Part shown: positions 53,024 through 61,800 of the stretch, piece by piece | Layout: the number at the start of each line of letters is the position of its first letter | Numbering within the stretch: position 1 is the stretch's first letter | Assembly: GCF_041435055.1 (NCBI RefSeq) | Contig: NZ_CP108002.1 | Coordinates: 3,472,001-3,536,000, forward strand | DNA length: 64,000 nt | Direction: 5' to 3' | DNA from: Streptomyces sp. NBC_00341 | GTDB lineage: Bacteria; Actinomycetota; Actinomycetes; Streptomycetales; Streptomycetaceae | Program-made: the position numbers and the translations under genes | Notes under the pieces: model-generated | Database searches by the model: none | Seen by the model: the letters and a program-made list of their open reading frames with translations, nothing else | What the model was told of the DNA's origin: nothing

Positions 53024-53781
53024 ACGGTCCATCCCAGCAGACACACGGCGAGGGCGAGCAGGGGGAGTGCCGAGGCGTACGCCCACTGGCTGCGCGAGGC
53101 GGTCACGTCGTCGATGACCGGCATGGTGCCGGTGTAGCCGCGGCTGACCATCGCGAGGTGGACGCGCTCCCCGCGCTCGTAGGACCGGATGAAGAGCGCG
53201 CCCGCAGATTTGGCCAGTACGCCCCACTGCCGCACCCCGTGCGCCTCGAAGCCGCGCGAGCGGCGGGCGATGGACATCCGGCGCATCTCGTCGGTGATCA
53301 CATCGCCGTACCGGATCATGAAGGAGGCGATCTGGACGAGCAGGGGCGGCAGCCTCAGTCGTTGCAGGCCGAGCAGCAGGGAGCGCAGTTCGGTGGTGGA
53401 GGCCAGGAGCACGGAGGCGGCGACGCCGAGGGTGCCCTTGGCCAGGACGTTCCAGGCGCCCCAGAGGCCGGGGACGCTGACGGAGAGGCCGAGCACGTGG
53501 GTCTGCTCGCCGGGCACGACGAACGGCATGAGCAGCGCGAACGCGACGAACGGCACCTCGATCAGCAGCCGCTTGAGGAGGAAACCGGCCGGGATGCGGG
53601 CCACCGCGGTGACGCCCGCGAGGAGCAGCGCGTACAGCCCGAAGGCCCACACCGCCTCGCGCGGGGTGGTGACGACGACCACGACGAAGCAGAAGACGGC
53701 GGCGAGCTTGCAGTGCGGCGGCAGGTCGTGGACCGGCGAGTGCCCGTGCCGGTAGAGCTTGTGGGCGTGTCCGGCGCCCAT
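53020..53781 (-). CDS. ECF transporter T component (CbiQ/NikQ-like)
   Basis: This 253-residue membrane protein has about five hydrophobic helices and the CbiQ coupling motifs ARRSRGFEAHG and a second short Arg-rich helix (MVSRGYTG). It links the ATPase to the substrate-binding component. Its start codon overlaps the stop of the upstream gene by one base (TGATG), giving one coupled operon M-Q-O. Together with the Nur box upstream, nickel is the probable substrate. Confidence 0.92.
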   Translation of the reverse strand: MGAGHAHKLYRHGHSPVHDLPPHCKLAAVFCFVVVVVTTPREAVWAFGLYALLLAGVTAVARIPAGFLLKRLLIEVPFVAFALLMPFVVPGEQTHVLGLSVSVPGLWGAWNVLAKGTLGVAASVLLASTTELRSLLLGLQRLRLPPLLVQIASFMIRYGDVITDEMRRMSIARRSRGFEAHGVRQWGVLAKSAGALFIRSYERGERVHLAMVSRGYTGTMPVIDDVTASRSQWAYASALPLLALAVCLLGWTV

Positions 53782-54845
53782 CAGACCTTCGCATCCGTGC
53801 TCGTGACGGCCTCGGGCTCGTCGCCCTTGCGACGGCGGCGGGTGACGACGTAGAACGCGCCGCTGCCGACGACGAGGGTGGCGCCGACGCCGATCACTCC
53901 GGCCAGTCCGCCGGAGATCCGGGCGTCGGAGATGTCCTTGACGCCGTAGTCCGCGAGCGGGGAGTCCTTGGCCGCGTGCTCCTCGGCCTTCTTGTCGATG
54001 CCCTGGTCAGTGGCGACCTTCTCCAGGCCGTCGGGGTTGGCGGAGGCGTAGAAGGAGACGAATCCGGCGAGGACCAGCGCGGTGACCAGGCCGGTGGCCC
54101 ACAGGCCCCGGTTGGAGCGGGCGGCGGGTGCGGCGGCGACGGGCTCGCGGGCGGGTGCGTCGACGAGTTCGCCGTCGATCCGGAGCTTGAGCGGGGCGGT
54201 GAGTCCGCGGGCGCCGTGCACGAGGTCGGGGCGTACGGCGATGACGGCGCCGACGGTCAGCGCGGTGATCGCCGCCTCACCGATGCCGATCAGGACGTGG
54301 ACGCCGACCATCGCGGTGAAGACCTTGCCGATCGGGATGTCGGTGGTGCCACCGATCCAGTACATCAGCGTGAAGGCGCAGGCCGCGGCCGGTACGGAGA
54401 CGAGCGCGGCGACGAAGGAGGCGGCGGTCATCGAGCGGCGGGTGCGGGGCAGCAGACCGGTGAGCCCCCGGAAGAGGGCGTACGCGACGACGGTGGTGAC
54501 GATGCCCATGTCCAGGATGTTCACGCCGAGCGCGGTGAGCCCGCCGTCCGCGAACAGGATGCCCTGCATCAGCAGGACGACGGAGACGCAGAGGATTCCG
54601 GTGTACGGCCCGACCAGGATCGCGGCCAGCGCCCCGCCCAGCAGATGGCCGCTGGTACCGGCGGCGACCGGGAAGTTCAGCATCTGCACGGCGAAGATGA
54701 AGGCGGCGACCAGCCCGGCCAGCGGCGCGGTCTTCTCGTCCAGTTCCCGGCGGGCCCCCTTCAGGCTGACGGCCACGGCACCGGCGGCGACGACTCCGGC
54801 CACGGCGGAGACGGGCGGGTTGATGAATCCGTCGGGTACATGCAT
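53781..54845 (-). CDS. ECF transporter S component, NikM-NikN (CbiM-CbiN-like) fusion
   Basis: This 354-residue protein combines the CbiM/NikM domain (MHVPDGFINPPVSAVAGVVA, with His 2 of the N-terminal metal site; GGTTDIPIGKVFTAMVGVHV) with a C-terminal PDGLE domain (ASANPDGLEKVATDQG) that corresponds to NikN. The N-terminal M-H-V-P-D-G-F fits nickel-type NikM better than cobalt-type CbiM (M-H-I-M-E-G). The sequence after the NikM domain has one more transmembrane helix and a linker. GGAG about 9 bases upstream supports ATG 54845. First gene of the operon. Confidence 0.92.
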   Translation of the reverse strand: MHVPDGFINPPVSAVAGVVAAGAVAVSLKGARRELDEKTAPLAGLVAAFIFAVQMLNFPVAAGTSGHLLGGALAAILVGPYTGILCVSVVLLMQGILFADGGLTALGVNILDMGIVTTVVAYALFRGLTGLLPRTRRSMTAASFVAALVSVPAAACAFTLMYWIGGTTDIPIGKVFTAMVGVHVLIGIGEAAITALTVGAVIAVRPDLVHGARGLTAPLKLRIDGELVDAPAREPVAAAPAARSNRGLWATGLVTALVLAGFVSFYASANPDGLEKVATDQGIDKKAEEHAAKDSPLADYGVKDISDARISGGLAGVIGVGATLVVGSGAFYVVTRRRRKGDEPEAVTSTDAKV

Positions 54846-54917
54846 GGGGGGAGGCTCCGCTTCCTGCGTTACTGCGTGACTGCGCGGGGTCATGAACCTC
54901 TCAATAATAGAACCTTG

Positions 54918-54934
54918 TTGCGAACCGTTTGCAA
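54918..54934 (-). promoter_or_regulatory. Nur box upstream of the nickel transporter operon
   Basis: The plus strand reads TTGCGA-ACCGT-TTGCAA, so the minus strand gives TTGCAA-ACGGT-TCGCAA, matching the known Streptomyces Nur site tTGCaa-N5-ttGCAA except one base. It lies about 75 bases before the transporter start. Nur is the nickel-responsive Fur-family repressor of nickel uptake, so this predicts repression by nickel. Confidence 0.75.
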
Positions 54935-55007
54935 GAGCACCCCCGTCACAACTGCCCAGGGTTCCCACAGTGCTCTTTACGTAAAATATGGGACATTAGA
55001 TGGCGAA

Positions 55008-55030
55008 GACGTATACAAGAGACGTATACA
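55008..55030 (+). promoter_or_regulatory. GACGTATACA direct repeat upstream of ssgE
   Basis: The 10-base element GACGTATACA occurs at 55008-55017 and 55021-55030, 13 bases apart, 16-38 bases before the ssgE start. A separate palindrome TTTACGTAAA lies at 54977-54986. Both look like regulator or promoter elements for ssgE; the factor is unknown. Confidence 0.45.
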
Positions 55031-55046
55031 CAGGAGGAGCCGGCCC

Positions 55047-55409
55047 ATGTCCCCCGTGATCAAAGAACATGCCAGAGCCCGGCTCGTCACCGACGCCCGC
55101 GACCTGCCCGTGGTCCCCGTGGAGCTGCGTCACGACTCCGCCGACGCCCCGCCCACGATCCGGATCGCCTTCCCCAGCGGTACGGAGTGGGCCGTCGGAC
55201 GTGAGCTGCTGGAGCGCGGGCTGCGTGCCCCGGTCGAGCGCGACAGCTACCGCGTCTGGCCCTGCGGCCGGGCCCAGCTGGTCGTCGAGCTCCATTCGGC
55301 GGCCGGTGTCGAGGTGGTGCAGTTCGACAGCGCCCCCTTGATCCGCTTCCTGCGGCGCACCCACGCGGAGGCCAGGACCGGCCCCAGGCCCGAGGCCGCG
55401 CCCGCCTGA
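55047..55409 (+). CDS. ssgE: SsgA-like sporulation/cell-division protein, probably SsgE
   Basis: This 120-residue protein belongs to the SsgA-like (SALP) family, found only in sporulating actinomycetes. The pattern is ELRHDSADAPPTIRIAFPSG, then EWAVGRELLERGL, VERDSYRVWPCG and a last strand-helix DSAPLIRFLRRTH, with no catalytic residues. SALPs control septum placement and spore-wall formation. From memory the corresponding gene at this position in S. coelicolor is ssgE, linked to spore release; the symbol rests on order rather than a tree. AGGAGGA lies before ATG 55047. It has its own terminator. Confidence 0.85.
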   Translation: MSPVIKEHARARLVTDARDLPVVPVELRHDSADAPPTIRIAFPSGTEWAVGRELLERGLRAPVERDSYRVWPCGRAQLVVELHSAAGVEVVQFDSAPLIRFLRRTHAEARTGPRPEAAPA

Positions 55410-55421
55410 CCCGCGGCATGC

Positions 55422-55460
55422 CGAGAGCCCCCGTGCACACCAGGTGCACGGGGGCTCTCG
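55422..55460 (+). terminator. terminator after ssgE
   Basis: A perfect 17-base stem (55422-55438 and 55444-55460) with a 5-base loop lies 12 bases after the ssgE stop. The remaining gap to the MMPL gene holds the 23-base tandem repeat. Confidence 0.85.
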
Positions 55461-55537
55461 TCGCTCCGGCCCCCCGTCCCCACAGGTAACCGGCGCTTCC
55501 GGGGCCGCGCTCCGCTCAGACGCGGCTCCGGAGTTCT

Positions 55538-55674
55538 GCGGCTCGAAGAGCGGCTCGGTGAACGGCTCGGGAGCAGCTCGGTGAGCGGCTCAGGAGCGGC
55601 TCGGTGAGCGGCTCAGGAGCGGCTCGGTGAGCGGCTCAGGAGCGGCTCGGTGAGCGGCTCGGGAGCGGCTCGGT
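55538..55674. repeat. 23-base tandem repeat at the 3' side of the MMPL gene
   Basis: About five and a half copies of a 23-base unit, GAGCGGCTCAGGAGCGGCTC plus GGT, run from 55560 to 55674 (units at 55560, 55583, 55606, 55629, 55652), after a partial copy at 55538-55559. Three central units are identical. They end 8 bases before the MMPL stop codon and, on the minus strand, lie immediately after it. Confidence 0.88.
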
Positions 55675-55681
55675 GAACGGC

Positions 55682-57910
55682 TCAGACGCGGGTCAGCTCG
55701 CGCTCACCGCCGTGGTCCGGACCGGCCCCGTCATCGGTGGAGGCGCCGAGCTCCTTGCGCAGCCCCTCACCCTCCACGTCGACGTTGGGCAGGACCCGGT
55801 CCAGCCAGCGCGGCAGCCACCAGGCGCGCTTGCCCAGCAGGGCGAGCACGGCGGGCACGATGGCCATCCGCACGATGAACGCGTCGAAGAAGACGGCGAT
55901 GGCCAGCGAGAAGCCGATCATCTTGATCATCTGCTCGCTGGAGCCGATGAAGCCGGAGAAGACCGCCATCATGATCACGGCCGCGGCCGTGACCACCCGG
56001 GCACCGTGCTTGAAGCCGGTGACGATCGCCTGGCCGGGCTTCTCGCCGTGGACGTACGCCTCACGCATCCGGGTCACGAGGAAGACCTCGTAGTCCATCG
56101 CGAGACCGAAGACGACACCCACCATGAAGATCGGCATCATCGACATGATCGGACCGGTCTGCTCGACCCCGAAGAGCGAGCCGAGCCAGCCCCACTGGAA
56201 GACCGCGACGACCGCGCCCAGGGCCGCGACGACCGAGAGCAGGAAGCCGAGCGCCGCCTTCAGCGGCACCAGGATCGACCGGAAGACCACCATCAGGAGC
56301 AGGAAGGCGAGGCCGACGACGAGCGCCAGGTACGGCAGCAGCGCGTCGTTCATCTTCTGCGAGAAGTCGATGTTCATCGCGGTGGAGCCGGTGACCAGGA
56401 CCTCGGCGCCGGTGTCGGACTTGATGTCCTTGCCCGCGTCGCGGATCGCGTGGACCACGTTCTCGGTCTCGACCGAGCTGGGCCGGTCCTTCGGGACGAC
56501 GGTGATCATTGCCGCGTCACCGGTCTTGTTGAAGTTGGCAGGGGTGACGGCGACGACACCCTTCATGCCGGAGATCTCGTCACCGACCCGCTTGGCGGCG
56601 GCCTTGCCGTCGGAGCTGTTCTCGGTGTCGACGACGACCATCAGCGGGCCGTTGAAGCCGGGGCCGAATCCGTCGGAGAGCAGGTCGTAGGCGCGGCGCT
56701 GGGTGGTGCTGGTGGGCTGGGAGCCGTCGTCCGGCAGGCCCATCTCCAGCGAGGCGGCCGGGATCGCGATCGCGCCCAGGCCGAGGACGCCGACGAGCAG
56801 CACCCACACCGGCTTGCGCAGCACGAACCGCGCCCAGCGGGTGCCCATGTTCGGCTTGGCCTCGGGCTTGTTCTCTTCCTCCGCCGCCTTGCGCGCCCTG
56901 CGTCCCATGACCCGCTTGCCCGCGAAGCCCAGCATGGCCGGGACGAGGGTGAGCGCGATGAGGACGGCGATGGCGACCGTGCCGGCCGCCGCGAAGCCCA
57001 TCTTCGACAGCATCGGGATGTTGACGACGGCCAGCCCGACCAGGGCGATGACCACGGTGAGCCCGGCGAAGACGACCGCGGAACCGGCCGTGCCGACCGC
57101 CCGTCCCGCCGCTTCCTCGCGCTCCCGGCCCTCGGCCAGTTCGGCTCGGTAGCGGGAGACGATGAAGAGCGCGTAGTCGATGCCGACCGCGAGGCCGATC
57201 ATCATCGCGAGCGTCGAGGTGGTGGAGCCGAGGTCCAGCACGTTGGCCAGGGCCGTGATCGTCGAGACGCCGATGCCGACACCGATCAGCGCGGTGAGCA
57301 GTGGCAGCCCCGCCGCGATGAGCGAGCCGAAGGTGATGACGAGCACCACCGCCGCCAGCGCGATGCCGATGACCTCGGTGGCGCCGGTCTCCGGCATCAC
57401 CTGGAGCGCGTCACCGCCGATCTCCACGGTCATCCCGGTCTTCTGCGCCGCCTCGCCCGCGTCCTCCAGAGCATCCCGGGTGGCGTCGGTCAGCTCCATC
57501 GAGTTGACCTTGTAGGTCACCGAGACGTACGCGGTCGAGCCGTTCTTGGAGACGGCGTTTCCGGTGTACGGGTCGACGACCGAGGCCACCTGGTCCGAGC
57601 CGGACTTCAGCTGCCCGGTGATCTTCTTGACGTCGGCCTTGTTGGCCGGGTCCGTCATCTTCTCGTTCTCGGGGGCCTTGAAGACGATGCGCGCGGTCGC
57701 GCCGTCGGCGCTGGCCGCGGGGAATCGCTGTTCCAGCAGGTCGAAGGCCTTCTGCGCCTCCGTGCCCGGGATCGAGAAGGAGCTGGAGGTGGCGGTGGAC
57801 GCGGAGGCCGCGCCGAATCCGGCGAGCGCCAGCAGGGCCACCCAGATCAGGGCGACATAGCGGCGGCGCCGAAAGGCGAGCCGCCCGATTTTGTAAAGGA
57901 ATGTGGCCAC
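55682..57910 (-). CDS. MMPL/RND-family membrane exporter
   Basis: This 742-residue protein has twelve hydrophobic helices in two MMPL halves, each with a large external loop. The proton-relay Asp-Tyr pairs lie in AVGIDYALFIVSRYR (helix 4) and GLAMDYEVFLVTRMRE (helix 10), the hallmark of MmpL/YdfJ-type exporters of lipids or drugs. GTG 57910 starts MATFLYKIGRLAF. A TetR gene follows upstream on the same strand, 127 bases away, and probably controls it. Confidence 0.93.
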   Translation of the reverse strand: MATFLYKIGRLAFRRRRYVALIWVALLALAGFGAASASTATSSSFSIPGTEAQKAFDLLEQRFPAASADGATARIVFKAPENEKMTDPANKADVKKITGQLKSGSDQVASVVDPYTGNAVSKNGSTAYVSVTYKVNSMELTDATRDALEDAGEAAQKTGMTVEIGGDALQVMPETGATEVIGIALAAVVLVITFGSLIAAGLPLLTALIGVGIGVSTITALANVLDLGSTTSTLAMMIGLAVGIDYALFIVSRYRAELAEGREREEAAGRAVGTAGSAVVFAGLTVVIALVGLAVVNIPMLSKMGFAAAGTVAIAVLIALTLVPAMLGFAGKRVMGRRARKAAEEENKPEAKPNMGTRWARFVLRKPVWVLLVGVLGLGAIAIPAASLEMGLPDDGSQPTSTTQRRAYDLLSDGFGPGFNGPLMVVVDTENSSDGKAAAKRVGDEISGMKGVVAVTPANFNKTGDAAMITVVPKDRPSSVETENVVHAIRDAGKDIKSDTGAEVLVTGSTAMNIDFSQKMNDALLPYLALVVGLAFLLLMVVFRSILVPLKAALGFLLSVVAALGAVVAVFQWGWLGSLFGVEQTGPIMSMMPIFMVGVVFGLAMDYEVFLVTRMREAYVHGEKPGQAIVTGFKHGARVVTAAAVIMMAVFSGFIGSSEQMIKMIGFSLAIAVFFDAFIVRMAIVPAVLALLGKRAWWLPRWLDRVLPNVDVEGEGLRKELGASTDDGAGPDHGGERELTRV

Positions 57911-58037
57911 GGAGGCGTACTCCCGGTCGGGTCGTTGAGTGGAAAAAAGGCGTGAGGAACCAGCCCGACGACGAGAGCGGCGTGTCAGGTGGAGCTGTTT
58001 TCGGGGAGAGGGCTGTGCGGGGCCGTGGGGACGGCTG

Positions 58038-58610
58038 TCAGACTCCGAGAGCGGGGAGAATCACGGAATCGACGTAGTCGGTGAGGAACGCGTGATCAAC
58101 CGGGCGGTCCTCGATGAGCTGCCGAGCGGTGAACGCGCCGATCAGCATGTGGGGTACGTAATTCAGCGCCGGGTTGTCCGGACGCAGCTCACCCCGGTCC
58201 AGGGCTCGGTTCAGCAGCACTTCGAGACCGGATAGCTCCGGCTCGACCAGCAGTGCGCGCAGGGCCTGGAGGAGGTCGGGGTTGTCGTGGACGGCATGGC
58301 TCAGACCCCGCATCAGCGCGGCGTCCTTCTCCATCTGACAGTCATCGGTACGGCTCAGGACGGCGTGGAAGTCACCGCGCAGCGAGCCGGTGTCGACTTC
58401 GCCGAGGGATACGGGCTTGTTGTGCCGCAGGGCCGTGACGACCAGCTCGGGCTTGCTCCCCCACTGGCGGTAGAGGGTGGCCTTGCTGGAACGGGTGCGG
58501 GCGGCGACGGCGTCCATGGTCAGGGCGTCGTAACCGACCTCACGGAGCAGGTCGAGCACGGCTGCGTACAGCTCGCTCTCGCGTTCGGGCGTGAGCCGTG
58601 TGCGTGCCAT
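58038..58610 (-). CDS. TetR family regulator, probable repressor of the MMPL exporter
   Basis: This 190-residue protein has an N-terminal TetR domain: YAAVLDLLREVGYDALTMDA, then RTRSSKATLYRQWGSKPELV (HTH about 29-48), and a TetR_C-like C-terminal ligand domain (GLSHAVHDNPDLLQALRAL). It sits directly upstream of the MMPL gene on the same strand, the usual TetR-MMPL arrangement. Two GAAAC/GTTTC palindromes lie upstream at 58716-58778. ATG 58610 was chosen since the TetR homology begins there. Confidence 0.9.
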   Translation of the reverse strand: MARTRLTPERESELYAAVLDLLREVGYDALTMDAVAARTRSSKATLYRQWGSKPELVVTALRHNKPVSLGEVDTGSLRGDFHAVLSRTDDCQMEKDAALMRGLSHAVHDNPDLLQALRALLVEPELSGLEVLLNRALDRGELRPDNPALNYVPHMLIGAFTARQLIEDRPVDHAFLTDYVDSVILPALGV

Positions 58611-58640
58611 GTGTCGACCCCCGTTCCCGAGCTCGTGCGA

Positions 58641-58664
58641 TGTGTAGGTGTGTAGGTGTGTAGG
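58641..58664. repeat. TGTGTAGG tandem repeat upstream of the TetR gene
   Basis: Three exact head-to-tail copies of TGTGTAGG (58641-58648, 58649-58656, 58657-58664) and a degraded continuation (TGTTATGTGTAG) occupy the leader region of the TetR gene. Confidence 0.8.
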
Positions 58665-58715
58665 TGTTATGTGTAGTGCGTACGTCGCCGACTCGCTCGA
58701 ACTTATGTCAATCGA

Positions 58716-58778
58716 ACGAAACTGTTTCGTACACATCGACGGTACCCCGGCCACCCAGCGAAACGGAATCGTTTCGCT
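58716..58778. promoter_or_regulatory. two ACGAAAC/GTTTCGT-type operators between the TetR and tricorn genes
   Basis: ACGAAAC-T-GTTTCGT (58716-58730, a 15-base palindrome) and AGCGAAACG-GAAT-CGTTTCGCT (58757-58778, 9-base arms) share the CGAAAC/GTTTCG core. They lie in the 221-base divergent gap and are likely TetR sites controlling the TetR-MMPL operon and possibly the protease gene. Confidence 0.65.
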
Positions 58779-58831
58779 TGTGTTCCGCACCACAAGTTGC
58801 CGCCCCCCGCTCGCACGGAAAGCATTGGGGG

Positions 58832-61800
58832 GTGAGTGACGACGTCTCGTATCTCCGGTTCCCGCACCTCCACGAGGATCTCCTCTGCTTCGCGGCGGAG
58901 GACGACCTCTGGGTCGCCCCTCTCGTCACGGAGGGCGAGCGGCCCGGACGTGCCTGGCGGGTGACGGTCGACCGCACCAGGGTCAGCCATCCGCGCTTCT
59001 CGCCCGACGGGACCAGGATCGCGTACACGACCTGGCGCAGCCTCGACCCCGAGATCCACCTCGCCCCGGTCGCCGGCGGCCCGGCCCGCCGGCTCACCTA
59101 CTGGGGGTCGACGGACGCCCGGGTCTGCGGCTGGACCCCGGACGCCGGGGACGCCGCGCAGATCCTCGCCGTCTCCTCGCACCGGCAGCCGTTCTCGTAC
59201 TTCTCCTGGGCCTACAGCGTGCCCACGGACGGCAGCCCCGGCGGCCGGCTGCCCTGGGGCCCGGTCTCCGACATCGCCGTCGCGGACATCGACGGCGAGC
59301 GCCGCACCCTGCTGCTCTCCGGCACCCCGCCGCACGAGCCCGCCGCCTGGAAGCGCTACCGGGGCGGGGCGACGGGACGGCTGTGGCTGCACGGCGAACG
59401 GCTGCTCCCGGACATCGGCGGGCACCTCGGCTCACCGATGTTCGTCGGCGGCCGGATCGCCTTCCTCTCCGACCACGAGGGCGTCGGCAACCTCTACTCC
59501 TGCCTGCCCGACGGCACCGGTCTGCGCCGCCACAGCGACCACGACGCGTTCTACGCCCGGCACGCCTCCAGCGACGGGCGGCGGGTCGTCTACCAGTGCG
59601 CGGGCGAGCTGTGGCTGGCCGACGACCTGGAGTCGCCCGACGCCGTCCCGCGCAGGCTGGAGGTGCGGCTCGGCGGCCCGCGCGCCGGGCGGCGCCCGTA
59701 CCAGGTGGCGGCCGCCAGCCACGTCGACGCACTCTCCGTGGACGAGACCGGCCGGGCCAGCGCCGTATCGGTACGCGGCAGCCTCTACTGGCTCACCCAC
59801 CGCGACGGCCCCGCCCGCACCATCGCCGACACCCCCGGCGTCCGGGTCCGGCTGCCGGAGATGCTCGGAAGCGGCGGCCAGGTGGCGTACGTGACGGACG
59901 CGGAGGGCGAGGACGCGATCGAGATCGCCTACCTGCCGCGTGCCAGCGGCGACCGCGCCCCGCGCCGGCTCGCCTCCGGGCGGATCGGCCGGGTCCAGGA
60001 GCTGGTCGCGGACCCGGACGGCGAGATCCTCGCGATGGCCTCGCACGACGGGCGCCTCCTCCTGCTGGATGTCGAGGAGGACGCGACCGGCGAGCCGGTC
60101 GAGCTGATCCGCTCGGCCAACGGCCCGGTCCGCGATCTGGCGTTCTCCCCGGACGGGGCCTGGCTGACCTGGTCGCACCCCGGCATCGGCCGCACGCTGC
60201 GCCAGATCAAACTGGCCCGGATCACCGGCGCCGGATCACCCGTGATCGTCGACGTCACCAACGGCCGCTTCGAGGACGAGAACCCCGTCTTCACCGGCGA
60301 CGGCCGCTACCTCGCGTTCCTCTCCTGGCGCGGCTTCGACCCGGTGTACGACGTGCACACCGGGGACCTCTCCTTCCCGCTCGGCTGCCGCCCCTACCTG
60401 GTCCCGCTCTCCTCCGCGACCCCCTCCCCCTTCGCGCTCTCCCCCGACGGCCGCCCGGCCGCGGGCGGCCTCGACCCGGTGGACACCGCAGAGGCGGGCG
60501 CCGCGGAGGGCTCCACGGTCACCGTCGAGTTCGAGGGCCTTCAGAGCCGGGTCACGCCGTTCCCGGTCGCCGCCTCCAAGTACTCCGCGCTGTACCCGGT
60601 CAGCGGCGGCGGCCTGGTCTGGCTGCGCTGGCCGATCTCCGGCGCGCTCGGGGAGACGTTCGCCAACCCGGCGGACATGTCCGGCCGCCCGACCCTTGAG
60701 CACTTCAACATCGCCAAGGCGAGGAAGACCGAACTCGTCGACCACCTCGACTGGTTCGCCGTCAGCGGCGACGCCTCCCGGCTGGTCGTCATGGACGACG
60801 GCGAACTGCGCGCCGTCCCCGCGAACGAGCCCGGCGACAACGACTCCACGGTCTACCTGGACCTGCGCCGCATCCTGCACGACGTCGACCCGGCGGCCGA
60901 GTGGCGCGGCGCCTACGACGAGGCGGGCCGCATCATCCGCTCCTACTTCTGGGAGCCGGACATGTGCGGCATCGACTGGGGCGCGATCCTCGACCAGTAC
61001 CGCCCGCTGGTCGAACGGGTCTCCACCCCCGACGAGTTCGCCGATCTGCTCCGCGAGGTCCTCGGCGAACTGGGCACCTCGCACGCCTACGTCGCCCCCG
61101 CCCGCCGCAACGAGGGCCCGCCGCACTACCAGCGCGCCATCGGCCTGCTCGGCGTCAACTTCCTCTGCCGGGACGGCGACTGGACCATCGGGCGCATCCT
61201 GCCCGGCGAGTCCTCCGACTCCAAGGCCCGCTCCCCGCTCGCCGGTACGGGCATCAGGGAGGGCGCGGTCCTCACCCACGTGGACGGCCGCCCGGTCGAC
61301 CCGGTCGCCGGCCCCTACCCGCTGCTCGCCGCCGCCGGGGGCACCACGGTCGAGCTGACCTTCAGGCCCGCAGAGGCCGAGGGCCGCTCCCGCCGGGTCG
61401 CGATCGTCCCGCTGGTCGACGAACGCCCGCTGCGCTACCAGGACTGGGTGGCCAAACGGCGCGAGGTCGTACGGGAGTTGAGCGACGGCCGCTGCGGCTA
61501 CCTGCACATCCCCGACCTGGGCGGCTCCGGCTGGGCCCAGTTCAACCGGGACCTGCGCCTGGAGGTCTCCCGCCAGGCCCTGATCGTGGACGTGCGCGGC
61601 AACGCGGGCGGCAACATCAGCGAACTCGTCATCGAGAAGCTCACCCGCACGATCCTCGGCTGGGACCTCACCCGTGACGCCCAGCCGGTCAGTTACGCCT
61701 CCAACGCCCCGCGCGGCCCGGTGGTCGCGCTGGCCGACGAGGCGACGTCCTCCGACGGCGACATGATCACCGCCGCGTTCCGGCTGCTGAAGCTGGGCCC

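Noticed and set aside
54846..55046. Cobalamin riboswitch before the CbiM-like gene
   Set aside because: No B12-box-like GCCACTG or the expected leader length; the Nur-type motif explains regulation better.
55538..55674. CRISPR array
   Set aside because: The 23-base units are directly adjacent with no unique spacers and no cas genes nearby; it is a simple tandem repeat.
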